DNA of 64,000 bases from JAMZMI01 sp039944535 (GTDB taxonomy: Bacteria; Bacteroidota; Bacteroidia; Cytophagales; Cyclobacteriaceae), in contig JBDUYP010000018.1 of NCBI GenBank assembly GCA_039944535.1, forward strand, positions 31,869 through 95,868, read 5' to 3'. Below are positions 23,997-33,145 of the stretch, in pieces (within the stretch, counting starts at the first letter, position 1; each line of letters opens with the position of its first letter). The position numbers were made by a program, and so were the translations under genes. The notes under the pieces are model-generated. The model was not told the origin of the DNA. It saw only the letters and a program-made list of their open reading frames with translations, and searched no databases.

Positions 23997-26402
23997 CTAG
24001 TACAGCGGTTTATATTCTGTAGGGTTGCTTTCTACGAAAAGTGAGTAAACTCTCTCAAATACATCTTCAATGTTGGGTTTAGAGAAGTAATCTCCATCAG
24101 TTCCGTATGCTGGCCTATGTTCCTCTGATGTTATCGTAATTGGTTTAGAGTCGAGGTATGAATAGCCTCCGTCTCTTTCCAGTACATTTTGCATCATATA
24201 GGCAGTAGCTCCTCCCGGTACGTCCTCGTCAAGGAACGCGATGCGATTTGTTTTCTTAAGTGAATCAACAACTGTTTTTGTGCGATCAAAAGGCAGGAGC
24301 GTCTGAACGTCTATCACCTCGCACGAAATACCCACTTCACTCAATTGCTGCGCTGCTTCCATTACAATTTTGCACATCGAACCATAGGTGACAAGTGTAA
24401 TATCTTCGCCTTCTCTTAATATTTCAGGAGAACCAAGCGGGACACACATCTCCCCAATATTGTCGGGCATCTTTTCTTTTAACCTATACGCATTCAGAGG
24501 TTCTATTATCAGGGCAGGATCATTGCCCTTCATGATTGTGTTATAAAAGCCTGAGGCCTGAGTGAGGTTTCGTGGAACGAGAAGATGGACTCCTCTCAGA
24601 GTTCCCAGAATCATGCTCATAGGTGAGCCGCTATGCCAGACACCTTCTAGTCTGTGACCCCTTGTTCTAATTATGAGAGGTGCCACCTGGCCGCCTTTCA
24701 TTCGATAATGCAAACAGGCCAGGTCATCCGATAGAGTCTGGATTGTATAAATCAAATAATCTAAATACTGAACTTCAGTTATGGGTCTCAAACCGCGAAG
24801 AGCGGCTCCTATTCCCTGGCCGATGATGGTTGATTCTCTGATTCCCGTATCAGTTATTCTGATCTCTCCGAATTTCTCTTGTAGACCCGCAAAACCTTGA
24901 TTTACATCACCAATTTTACCCACATCTTCACCGATCGCAAAGACCCTCGGATCTCTTTCAAAGAGGGCGTCAAAGCAAGCCTGGACTACTTCTCTTCCAT
25001 CAACTTGCTTAGCATCTTCAGAATAAACAGGCTTTACCTCTTCCATGTTGAGTGGAGAGTAATCGCTTTCAGTAAATAATGCTGAACTATACTGATCGTG
25101 ATATTTTTCAAGTGCTGCTTTCAGCCATGTTACCAGATTTTGCTTATCGGTACTGTTCTCGTTTCTGAGCAGACGAAGGCTTCTGCGAACGGCTCGCATG
25201 ATGTCTGCTTTATTTGGATTGAGCGTGCTTTTAAGTTCATTTTTGATGACTGTCAGTTCTCGTTTGTTGTCATGAACCAAAGCAGTTTTGCTTAGCAGGT
25301 CGATGGACTCAGACAGATCTGATTTAATGCTATTGACATAGGCCTTCCATGCGGACTCCCTGGCTTTCTTGGCTTTAAGCTTTGCGTCTTTTTCAAGTTT
25401 TAGCAGATCATCTTCTGAGATCATCTCTTCAGACAATATCCACTCTCTTGTTTTAGTAATGCAATCGTATTTGGTTTCCCAATCGAGCCTCTCTTTAGAC
25501 TTGTATCGCTCATGAGAGCCTGATGTGGAGTGACCTTGGGGCTGAGTCATTTCTTCGACATGAACAAGACATGGTACATGTTCTTTTCGACAAAGAGATG
25601 AAGCTTTTTTATAAGTCTCAAGTAGTGCTCGGTAGTCCCAACCTTTTACTTTAAATATTTCTATACCAGTAGTCGCATCGTCGCGCTGAAATCCAGCCAG
25701 TGCTGCCGAAATACTTTCTTTTGTTGTGTGATATTTGTTGGGTACCGAAATGCCATACCCATCGTCCCACACGGACATGAGCATCGGAATTTGCAATACA
25801 CCAGCAGCATTGATAGCTTCAAAAAAGTGACCTTCTGACGTGGATGCATTGCCGATTGTTCCAAAGGCAACCTCGTTTCCATTGATGGAGAAATTCTTGA
25901 AATCCTTCAGTTCTGGATTGTTTCTGTAAAGTTTGGAAGCGTATGCTAGTCCCACTAATCGGGGCATTTGTGCTGCTGTACAGGATACGTCTGAGCTTGA
26001 GTTTTTCATTTCGGTGAGTTTTTTCCACTCACCATTCTCATCGAGAGACCTGGTGCCGAAATGCCCGTTCATCATCCGTCCTGCCGATGCTGGGTCATTT
26101 TCTACATCTGTATGTGCATAGAGTTGAGCAAAAAACTGCTCAGCTGTAAGCTGGCCTATCGCCATCATGAAGGTTTGATCTCGATAGTATCCTGACCTAA
26201 AGTCACCATTTTTAAAAGCACGCGCCATGGCTATCTGAGCCATTTCTTTGCCGTCACCGAAAATCCCAAATTTGGCCTTCCCCATAAAAACCTCTTTTCG
26301 TCCGATAAGACTCATTTCGCGGCTTTCAATAGCCAAGGCATAGTCTGTAAGGATTTCCTGAGCTTTGAGATCAGTTCGGTTCTTGATTTTGGTAGTACTC
26401 AT
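23997..26402 (-). CDS. 2-oxoacid dehydrogenase E1, fused alpha and beta subunits
   Basis: 801 residues joining both thiamine-diphosphate E1 subunits in one chain. The alpha part (about 20-350) has YYRDQTFMMAIGQ, the thiamine-binding region from GNASTSEGHFFEAINAAG to WDDGYGISVP, and a phosphorylation-loop-like segment. The beta part (about 465-801) has GREVVQACFDALFERDPRVF, GEDVGKIGDVNQGF, DTGIRESTIIGQGIGAALRG and DEDVPGGATAYM. Fused E1 of this kind, probably for branched-chain 2-oxoacids or pyruvate, is common in Bacteroidota. E2 and E3 are not in the window. Substrate uncertain. Confidence 0.93.
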   Translation of the reverse strand: MSTTKIKNRTDLKAQEILTDYALAIESREMSLIGRKEVFMGKAKFGIFGDGKEMAQIAMARAFKNGDFRSGYYRDQTFMMAIGQLTAEQFFAQLYAHTDVENDPASAGRMMNGHFGTRSLDENGEWKKLTEMKNSSSDVSCTAAQMPRLVGLAYASKLYRNNPELKDFKNFSINGNEVAFGTIGNASTSEGHFFEAINAAGVLQIPMLMSVWDDGYGISVPNKYHTTKESISAALAGFQRDDATTGIEIFKVKGWDYRALLETYKKASSLCRKEHVPCLVHVEEMTQPQGHSTSGSHERYKSKERLDWETKYDCITKTREWILSEEMISEDDLLKLEKDAKLKAKKARESAWKAYVNSIKSDLSESIDLLSKTALVHDNKRELTVIKNELKSTLNPNKADIMRAVRRSLRLLRNENSTDKQNLVTWLKAALEKYHDQYSSALFTESDYSPLNMEEVKPVYSEDAKQVDGREVVQACFDALFERDPRVFAIGEDVGKIGDVNQGFAGLQEKFGEIRITDTGIRESTIIGQGIGAALRGLRPITEVQYLDYLIYTIQTLSDDLACLHYRMKGGQVAPLIIRTRGHRLEGVWHSGSPMSMILGTLRGVHLLVPRNLTQASGFYNTIMKGNDPALIIEPLNAYRLKEKMPDNIGEMCVPLGSPEILREGEDITLVTYGSMCKIVMEAAQQLSEVGISCEVIDVQTLLPFDRTKTVVDSLKKTNRIAFLDEDVPGGATAYMMQNVLERDGGYSYLDSKPITITSEEHRPAYGTDGDYFSKPNIEDVFERVYSLFVESNPTEYKPLY

Positions 26403-26442
26403 ATTATCTATGGATGGGGCTTTAGTGAGTATAGAACAGGAC

Positions 26443-26455
26443 GGCTAATATAGCC
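26443..26455. promoter_or_regulatory. Small inverted repeat upstream of the E1 gene
   Basis: GGCTA-ATA-TAGCC, a perfect palindromic site 41 bases upstream of the E1 start and about 235 before ald. It could be an operator or chance. The rest of 26403-26679 shows no gene. Confidence 0.25.
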
Positions 26456-26641
26456 AAAATAGAGGACTTTAAGGTTTCCTGATAAGCATAATGATCGTTT
26501 TGAGCCCAATAGAGGCGTTTTTGAGTGAAATTAAATTTCGGAAAATCCATATTATTCAAAATAAAACATCTGTGTCGTCACAAATGATTTTCAGCTTCTA
26601 TTGAATTTTGAGAGGGTCGTTTTTTTAGGTCTTTGGACGTA

Positions 26642-26649
26642 TATATTTG
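26642..26649 (+). promoter_or_regulatory. Candidate -7 box for alanine dehydrogenase
   Basis: TATATTTG fits TAnnTTTG and lies 30 bases before the ald start at 26680. The -33 region is T-rich but lacks a clean TTG. Confidence 0.45.
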
Positions 26650-26679
26650 TCAAAAGTTAACCTTCTAATCGACAAAATT

Positions 26680-27792
26680 ATGATCATCGGAGTACCTAAG
26701 GAAATCAAGAATAACGAGAACCGAGTAGCACTAACACCAGCGGGCGTTCAGGAACTGACCAAGCATGGACATCAGGTGAATGTTCAGTCCACAGCTGGGC
26801 TAGGTAGTGGGTTCACAGACGAGGAATATGCGGCTGCCGGAGCGACCATTTTACCGTCGATCGAAGAAACCTATGGTAGTGCCGAAATGATCATAAAGGT
26901 GAAGGAGCCAATTGAGCCCGAATATAAATTGATAAAAAAGGATCAGCTGGTATTTACCTATTTTCACTTTGCTTCCTACGAGCCATTGACCAAGGCTATG
27001 CTGGCTTCAGGAGCAGTCTGTTTGGCTTATGAAACCGTGGAAAAGGCAGACAGGTCATTGCCTTTGTTGGTGCCAATGTCAGAGGTCGCAGGCAGAATGT
27101 CGATTCAGGAAGGAGCCAAATATCTAGAGAAACCAAGTGGAGGACGTGGTATTTTGCTTGGAGGAGTACCGGGTGTGAGGCCGGCAAAAGTCATGATTTT
27201 AGGAGGAGGAGTAGTCGGAACCAACGCCGCAAAAATGGCTGCAGGTCTGGGTGCCGATGTGACCATGATGGATGTAAATCTCCCGAGACTTAGATATTTG
27301 GATGATGTGATGCCGGCCAATGTGAACACCTTCATGTCCAACGAATACAATATCAGAGAACTGATAAGCACGCATGATTTGATCATCGGGGCGGTATTGA
27401 TTCCAGGCGCAAAGGCTCCCCATTTGATTACCAAAGATATGCTCAAAGAAATGCGTCCTGGTACAGTACTGGTGGATGTGGCTGTGGATCAGGGGGGATG
27501 TATAGAGACTTGTAAACCTACCACACATGAGGATCCTACTTACGTGATCGATGACGTGCTTCACTATTGTGTTGCAAATATGCCCGGTGCGGTTCCTTAT
27601 ACTTCAACCTTAGCATTGACTAACGCTACCTTGCCTTACGCTATTCAACTTGCCAATAAAGGTTGGAAAAAAGCATGTGCTGAAAATAAGGAGTTGAAAT
27701 TGGGATTGAATGTGATAGAGGGAGAGGTTGTCTATAAAGGCGTGGCGGATGCTTTTGGCCTGGATTATACGGACGTCAATCACTTTTTGTAG
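26680..27792 (+). CDS. ald: Alanine dehydrogenase
   Basis: NAD-dependent conversion of L-alanine to pyruvate and ammonia. 370 residues starting MIIGVPKEIKNNENRVALT, the family N-terminus. The Rossmann motif GGGVVGTNAA lies near residue 173. The catalytic Lys is in KVKEPI, His in YFHFAS and Asp in VDVAVDQGGCIET. The start at 26680 is chosen over a TTG at 26647 because that one lies inside the promoter-like box. It may supply pyruvate to the divergently placed E1 dehydrogenase. Its 3' end overlaps the convergent nuclease-fold gene by 17 bases. Confidence 0.96.
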   Translation: MIIGVPKEIKNNENRVALTPAGVQELTKHGHQVNVQSTAGLGSGFTDEEYAAAGATILPSIEETYGSAEMIIKVKEPIEPEYKLIKKDQLVFTYFHFASYEPLTKAMLASGAVCLAYETVEKADRSLPLLVPMSEVAGRMSIQEGAKYLEKPSGGRGILLGGVPGVRPAKVMILGGGVVGTNAAKMAAGLGADVTMMDVNLPRLRYLDDVMPANVNTFMSNEYNIRELISTHDLIIGAVLIPGAKAPHLITKDMLKEMRPGTVLVDVAVDQGGCIETCKPTTHEDPTYVIDDVLHYCVANMPGAVPYTSTLALTNATLPYAIQLANKGWKKACAENKELKLGLNVIEGEVVYKGVADAFGLDYTDVNHFL

Positions 27793-28231
27793 TACTGGGG
27801 TAGGGCGGAAAGCTTGGTAGTGGTTTGTAGGTGTCATTTTCAAACTTCCACACATGATGGTTCAACCCATTGGTGACGGCCAGATAATCTGCTTTTACAA
27901 TTTTGTTATAGACAGACGCCTGCTTCAGGGTATCTTCTTTCAGTTTCACATCATGAGATTTGCACTCAATCAGCATGAATGGGTGTAAATCTCTTTTCAA
28001 AACCAGGATATCACTCCTTTTCCCAGACTTAAAATAGGTGATTGGAAATTCCATTTTGATCAGGCTTTTGGGGTAACCAAGATGGTTGATTAGCAGATGA
28101 AGAAAATTCTGTCTTACCCATTCTTCAGGAGTATTGACCAGATACTTCTTTCTTACAATGTCAAAGATGTACTGATTCCCTTCTTCTTCTTTCGTTCTGA
28201 GATCACAGTCTGGTAAGTTAAGCTTATGCAT
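27776..28231 (-). CDS. HsdR N-terminal-like PD-(D/E)XK domain protein
   Basis: 151-residue single-domain protein resembling the nuclease part of type I restriction HsdR subunits. The catalytic core is visible: KRSDILVL with Asp74, then MLIECKSHD with Glu89 and Lys91. A helical EEWVRQNFLHLLINHLG segment precedes it, as in HsdR. There is no helicase, HsdM or HsdS, so it is not a restriction enzyme by itself. Such stand-alone proteins are frequent in Bacteroidota, with unknown role. The start overlaps the end of the upstream transporter by 8 bases, so they form a pair. Confidence 0.88.
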   Translation of the reverse strand: MHKLNLPDCDLRTKEEEGNQYIFDIVRKKYLVNTPEEWVRQNFLHLLINHLGYPKSLIKMEFPITYFKSGKRSDILVLKRDLHPFMLIECKSHDVKLKEDTLKQASVYNKIVKADYLAVTNGLNHHVWKFENDTYKPLPSFPPYPSTTKSD

Positions 28232-29513
28232 CTTGTCTTTTTGGCATTTTGACCATGATAAGAAAGATGAAGCCAATAACAAAATAGGATGCCAGAGCCA
28301 GAGTGCTATTTCTCATACTTCCGGTCATTTGGTCAATGAGGCCATAGCTAAATGTGCCAAGCACCACGCTCATGTGATAGGTTACGTCAAAGAATGAAAA
28401 GTACGACGCATGATCTTGTGTGTCAGCCGGAACAAGTTTGGAAAATGTAGCTCTGGACAAGGCCTGAATACCGCCCATAACCAGCCCCACAAGTACGGCA
28501 ATGACGTAAAATTCGTTGACAGATGTGATTGTGTAGGCGAATATGCATATCCCGATCCAGATTGTGATCATGGTTCCAAGTGAAAAGATATTTCCTTTTC
28601 TATCCGAAATTCTGGCAAAAAGAGTGGCTCCAGCAATCGCCACAAATTGTATGATAAGTAGTATCGGGATAAGTTGGCTAGAATCAAGTTTAAGCTCCTT
28701 GGAACCAAACAAGGTTGCCAGCAACATGATCGTCTGCACGCCCATATTGAAGAAGAAAAATGAGATCAAATACTTTTTGATATTGGGCTGGTTTCTGAGA
28801 GCGTTGAATACTTTTTTTAGCTCGAGATATCCGTTGAGCAAAACTTTGCCGGTAGGCTTTCTGTTGAAAACATTGTTAGGAAGCCTCTTGAATGGAATCT
28901 GAGCGAAACCGATCCACCATACTCCAACTATGAGAAAAACGAGCCTCGTTGCATACCCTTTGGAGGGCAAGCCAAAAACATCATAATTTGATATTAGAGC
29001 AAGGCTGACGATCAACAATAAAGCACTGCCCGCATAGCCAAATGAATATCCTCTTGCACTTACTCTGTCTGTCATGCTTGGGGGGGCAATCTCAGGCAAA
29101 TACGCATCATAAAAAACCAGACCTGAGCTATAGCCGAGGCTGGCAAGTATGACACAGAGAATCCCCCATTCCACGTTTTCTGACGTGAAGAAAAACATAC
29201 CCATACATGCCAGAGATCCCAATGTGGTAAAGATTCTGAGGTACTTCTTTTTCTGTCCTGTATAATCTGCAATACCTGAAAGTAGCGGTAAAATCAGGGC
29301 TGAGAGCAGATAGGAAATTGAGATAGCATAACTGTATAATACTGAGTTTACGACCTCAAAACCAAAGAAGTCGATTTTATCTCCGGAGCTTTCGTTTGCG
29401 GTGACGGCCGTGTAGTAAATTGGGAAGATAGTGGTGTTAATTACCAGGTTGTAAACCGAGTTTGCCCAGTCATACATGCACCAGGAATTAATCACTTTTT
29501 TATTTTCTTCCAT
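28224..29513 (-). CDS. UMF1-family major facilitator transporter
   Basis: 429 residues with about twelve membrane helices. The N-terminal WCMYDWANSVYNLVI is the signature of the UMF1/Atg22-like branch, and DYTGQKKKYL after helix 2 corresponds to the conserved MFS loop. Substrate unknown; Atg22 homologues in yeast export amino acids from the vacuole. Start taken at 29513; an in-frame ATG at 29531 is possible. A TATTTTTG box on the minus strand at 29536-29529 may be its promoter. Confidence 0.92.
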   Translation of the reverse strand: MEENKKVINSWCMYDWANSVYNLVINTTIFPIYYTAVTANESSGDKIDFFGFEVVNSVLYSYAISISYLLSALILPLLSGIADYTGQKKKYLRIFTTLGSLACMGMFFFTSENVEWGILCVILASLGYSSGLVFYDAYLPEIAPPSMTDRVSARGYSFGYAGSALLLIVSLALISNYDVFGLPSKGYATRLVFLIVGVWWIGFAQIPFKRLPNNVFNRKPTGKVLLNGYLELKKVFNALRNQPNIKKYLISFFFFNMGVQTIMLLATLFGSKELKLDSSQLIPILLIIQFVAIAGATLFARISDRKGNIFSLGTMITIWIGICIFAYTITSVNEFYVIAVLVGLVMGGIQALSRATFSKLVPADTQDHASYFSFFDVTYHMSVVLGTFSYGLIDQMTGSMRNSTLALASYFVIGFIFLIMVKMPKRQDA

Positions 29514-29644
29514 ACCCGAAAAATAAATCAAAAATAGTTGATCGCAATTGATCTTTTACCGTTCAATTTTGCGTTCTAACATTGGTCACCACGGCAAGGA
29601 TAAACAAATTGATTGTGGCATTTGTAGAATAATAATTTGAAAAT

Positions 29645-30967
29645 ATGGAATTGCACACTGAAGTACGAACCACCCCAAATGAGAATAGAATCAACGAGCG
29701 CATTCCTAAGACGGATTTGATGCGCGTGGTGATTATTGGAGGAGGTTTTGCCGGGATAGAGCTGGTGCGCCAACTCAGTAAGAGCAATGTCCAAATTGTA
29801 CTGATAGACAAGCACAATTATCATACATTCATACCATTGCTCTATCAGGTAGCTACGGCAGGTTTGAGCCCTGGCGATATTAGCAGTCCGCTAAGGCAGT
29901 TTTTGAGAGACAACAAAAACTTTCACTTCAGGATGGCCAAAGTGCTGGAAATCAATGCACCTGATAAGGTGATTAGTACTAATCTGGGGAAGCTGAGCTA
30001 TGACATTTTGATCATGGCCTCCGGCTCCAGAACAAATTTTTTTGGCAACAAGCAAATAAAGAAAAACGCCAACAACCTGAGAGAGATCACAGATGCTATT
30101 GAGTTGAGAACCAAGCTGATCAATAATTTCGAGGATGCCCTGCAAGTGGATGACGAAAATGAGCTTCAGAAACACATGAATATTGTGATTGTAGGGGCAG
30201 GGCCAACGGGAGTAGAATTGGCCGGAGCAATTGGCGAATTGCGCAATCAGGTTTTGCCGCAAGATTATCCAGAGCTTGATTTTAGGAAAATGAATATCAC
30301 GCTTGTTGAAGGCGGAAAACAAGTGCTGGGAGCAATGTCTGAGAAGGCTGGAAATAAAGCTGCAGGATATCTGAAAAAATTTGGGATTGAGGTTAAGCTC
30401 GGAACTATTCTTAAGTCTTATGATAAATCAATGGCAGTCCTCAGCGATGAGACTGTCATCGAAACTAAATGTTTAATATGGGCGGCAGGTGTTCAGGGAA
30501 ATCTGGTTCCAGGTCTTTATGAAAATGCTGTGGTAAACGGTAGAATCCAGGTGGATGAATTTAATCTCATAGAAGGGCACAAATACATTTATGCTGTGGG
30601 GGATGTTGCTCTGCAGTACGACAACAAACATCCAAAAGGGTTGCCAATGCTGGCGCCTGTGGCGATACAGCAAGCCAAACACCTCGCAGAAAATATCAAA
30701 AGACAAAAGGAGAATAAGCCGATGAAGCCATTTAAGTATGTGGATAAAGGCACCATGGCAACAATAGGTAGAAACAAGGCAGTAATAGACTTGCCATTTA
30801 ATATTACCATTGGAGGCTTTTTTGGTTGGTTCATTTGGATGTTTATTCACCTTTTTTCCATCATAGGTTTTAGGAGAAAACTGCTGGTTTTCTCTAATTG
30901 GATATGGAATTACTTTACCTACAATCAGGGAAACAGATTGATTATCAAAAAAGATATTGATGACTAA
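29645..30967 (+). CDS. ndh: Type II NADH dehydrogenase-like FAD-dependent oxidoreductase
   Basis: 440 residues with two Rossmann nucleotide-binding sites: VVIIGGGFAGIEL (about 28-40) for FAD and IVIVGAGPTGVELAGAIGEL for NADH. LPMLAPVAIQQAKHLAENI and YAVGDVA are typical of NDH-2. The C-terminus has a hydrophobic stretch followed by an amphipathic tail for membrane attachment. It would pass electrons from NADH to menaquinone without pumping protons. Twenty-odd N-terminal residues before MRVVIIGGG are unusual, so an ATG at 29720 is an alternative start. The C39-like gene starts 9 bases after its stop. Confidence 0.92.
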   Translation: MELHTEVRTTPNENRINERIPKTDLMRVVIIGGGFAGIELVRQLSKSNVQIVLIDKHNYHTFIPLLYQVATAGLSPGDISSPLRQFLRDNKNFHFRMAKVLEINAPDKVISTNLGKLSYDILIMASGSRTNFFGNKQIKKNANNLREITDAIELRTKLINNFEDALQVDDENELQKHMNIVIVGAGPTGVELAGAIGELRNQVLPQDYPELDFRKMNITLVEGGKQVLGAMSEKAGNKAAGYLKKFGIEVKLGTILKSYDKSMAVLSDETVIETKCLIWAAGVQGNLVPGLYENAVVNGRIQVDEFNLIEGHKYIYAVGDVALQYDNKHPKGLPMLAPVAIQQAKHLAENIKRQKENKPMKPFKYVDKGTMATIGRNKAVIDLPFNITIGGFFGWFIWMFIHLFSIIGFRRKLLVFSNWIWNYFTYNQGNRLIIKKDIDD

Positions 30968-30975
30968 ATAAGTTA

Positions 30976-31704
30976 TTGAACACCCCGTATAAGCTGAATG
31001 CGAAGACTTTGAGTCTAGACATTCACGCACAGCCCAACGACGAAACATGTGGGCCAACTTGCCTTCAGGCAGTTTACCAGTATTATGATGACGCTCTGTC
31101 ATTGCAGCAGGTTATTGCAGAGGTGAAAACCTTGAAATCAGGTGGTACTCTGGCTGTGATGCTGGGCAATCATGCGTTGGCCAGGGGATATAGAGCCACA
31201 CTCTATACTTTCAACCTTATGATGTTTGATCCATCATGGTTCAAAGGTGAGGTAGATTTAAGAGCCAAACTGACCGAGCAGAAAAAATTTAAAACTACCA
31301 AACAGTTTCAAAATGCAACAGATGCTTATCTCAGGTTTCTCGACTTGGGCGGAGAAGTTCGTTTTGAGGAACTCAAACCAGGCCTCATTAAATCAATCCT
31401 GAATCAGGAGACACCCATACTTACAGGCTTGAGTGCAACCTATTTATATGATTGCCCACGAGAAATAGGAGAGACCAATCAGTATGATGATGTGAAGGGG
31501 TCACCTGTGGGGCATTTTGTGGTGGTGCATGGCTATGATCAGGAGCAAAACGTCGCGCATATAGCTGACCCATTGGATAAGAACCCCATTAGTTCCACTC
31601 GTCATTATCAGGTGAGTCTTCAGCGGTTGATTCATTCCATACTGCTGGGAATCGTAACCTATGATGCTAACCTTTTAATAATAAGCCCCAAAAATGTCGA
31701 CTAA
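30976..31704 (+). CDS. C39-like cysteine peptidase of the amidoligase operon
   Basis: 242 residues with a papain-like C39 arrangement: Gln19 (oxyanion), Cys25 in NDETCGPTCLQ, His180 in GSPVGHFVVVHGYD, and Asp198 in HIADPL. Unlike the C39 domains of bacteriocin exporters it has no membrane or ATPase domain and no signal peptide, so it acts in the cytoplasm. The only usable start is TTG at 30976; a stop lies 15 bases upstream in frame. It overlaps the RimK-like gene by 11 bases. In this setting it probably cleaves the amide product or processes a peptide substrate. Homologues next to RimK-like ligases are known in other bacteria. Confidence 0.87.
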   Translation: MNTPYKLNAKTLSLDIHAQPNDETCGPTCLQAVYQYYDDALSLQQVIAEVKTLKSGGTLAVMLGNHALARGYRATLYTFNLMMFDPSWFKGEVDLRAKLTEQKKFKTTKQFQNATDAYLRFLDLGGEVRFEELKPGLIKSILNQETPILTGLSATYLYDCPREIGETNQYDDVKGSPVGHFVVVHGYDQEQNVAHIADPLDKNPISSTRHYQVSLQRLIHSILLGIVTYDANLLIISPKNVD

Positions 31705-33142
31705 AATAATCATTACCGATAAGCCCGAAATCTGGCAAAATGCCATAGAAAGTGTAGATGTAATCACGCCGGCGGAGTACATATCTAATGAGGTATATCA
31801 AAAATTGAGAAAGCTCAAGGTGATAAACCTCTGTAAGTCTTACCAGTATCAAAGTGCCGGTTATTATGTTTCACTTTTGGCTGAAGCCAGGCGTCACAAA
31901 GTGATGCCTGAGATAGCCACACTGATGGACTTTAGATATCCCTCCATGATCAAGGAAGATACTGAAGATTTTGACGAATTGATTCAGATGTCGCTGAAAA
32001 AGCAGTTGGGAGATAAGGTGGATCTATACGTTTGTTTCGGCAAACCAAATGTTTCGTCTTTAGGCCGAGTGGCAGCTTTGTTGTTTAACCTGTTTCAGGT
32101 GCCGATCATGAGAGCCGCTTTTACTAAAAAGGAAAAATGGACGCTTTCTCAGTTGAAAACTCTCAATATCAGCGACCTTCCTGAGGATCTAAAGGATCAT
32201 TTGCGTTCATCTCTTGAGAGCTACCTCGGTGGGCATAACCGCACAAATAAGGTATATAGCAGGAAGAAATTTGATTTGGCCATACTTATCAATCCTGATG
32301 AGGAGACACCACCATCGAACCCAAAGGCCATTCAGAACTTCATCAAAGCTGGTGAGAAAGTGGGGTTCAATGTTGATCTGATAACAAAAAATGATTTTGC
32401 CAAGCTGATCCAATACGATGCGCTGTTTATTAGAGAAACCACGAATGTTAATCACTATACTTTCAAGTTTGCCAAGAAAGCAGCAGCGGAGGGACTGGTT
32501 GTCATAGACGACCCTGATTCGATCCTGAGATGTACGAATAAGGTTTATCTAAGTGAGCTTTTGAGTGCGCATCAGATCCCAACCCCGAAATACTGGATCT
32601 TCAAAAAGGAGAAATCAGGTCAAACAAAAACAGAAGGCATGGAGTATCCCATCATTTTGAAACAGCCTGATGGCGCGTTTTCAAAAGGTGTGAAAAAGGC
32701 CATGAATGAGGAAGAACTTCAGGTCGTATTGAAAGACTTTTTTCAGACATCTGAGCTTGTAATTGCTCAGGAGTTTTTTCCAACAGATTTTGACTGGCGT
32801 GTGGGGGTTTTGAACAAAAAGCCGCTCTACGTTTGCAAATACTATATGGCCAAAAACCACTGGCAGATTGTGAACTGGAAAGGACAGGACAAACCCGAAG
32901 AAGGCCTATCCGACACATTTGCCTTAGAAGCAGTGGCGCCAAAGCTGCTCGACCTTGCCGTAAAGGCAACTTCTTTAATAGGCAATGGGCTCTACGGTGT
33001 GGATATTAAGCAGCGTGGTGATAAGTTTTACGTAATTGAAGTAAATGACAACCCTAATCTGGATGAGGGAGTGGAAGACTTGGTTTTGAAACAGCAACTC
33101 TACCAAAATATCATGCAGGAATTTATGAATAGACTACTGTAA
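31694..33142 (+). CDS. RimK-family ATP-grasp amide ligase
   Basis: 482 residues. An N-terminal domain of about 190 residues, as in the longer RimK-related proteins, precedes an ATP-grasp domain. The grasp part shows YPIILKQPDGAFSKGVKK (phosphate-binding loop region), VIAQEFFPTDFDWRVGVL, and the metal site FYVIEVNDNPNLDEG with Glu449 and Asn451. These ligases activate a carboxylate as acyl-phosphate and join it to an amine, often glutamate. It is not the short RimK that modifies ribosomal protein S6. It sits between the C39-like peptidase and a GCS2 ligase, 3 bases from the latter. Confidence 0.92.
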   Translation: MSTKIIITDKPEIWQNAIESVDVITPAEYISNEVYQKLRKLKVINLCKSYQYQSAGYYVSLLAEARRHKVMPEIATLMDFRYPSMIKEDTEDFDELIQMSLKKQLGDKVDLYVCFGKPNVSSLGRVAALLFNLFQVPIMRAAFTKKEKWTLSQLKTLNISDLPEDLKDHLRSSLESYLGGHNRTNKVYSRKKFDLAILINPDEETPPSNPKAIQNFIKAGEKVGFNVDLITKNDFAKLIQYDALFIRETTNVNHYTFKFAKKAAAEGLVVIDDPDSILRCTNKVYLSELLSAHQIPTPKYWIFKKEKSGQTKTEGMEYPIILKQPDGAFSKGVKKAMNEEELQVVLKDFFQTSELVIAQEFFPTDFDWRVGVLNKKPLYVCKYYMAKNHWQIVNWKGQDKPEEGLSDTFALEAVAPKLLDLAVKATSLIGNGLYGVDIKQRGDKFYVIEVNDNPNLDEGVEDLVLKQQLYQNIMQEFMNRLL

Positions 33143-33145
33143 GCC

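Noticed and set aside
27105..27446. 113-codon antisense frame in alanine dehydrogenase
   Set aside because: Fully covered by a well-supported gene on the other strand.
27776..28231. HsdR-like domain as evidence of a restriction system
   Set aside because: No helicase, methylase or specificity subunit nearby; stand-alone copies are usual in Bacteroidota.
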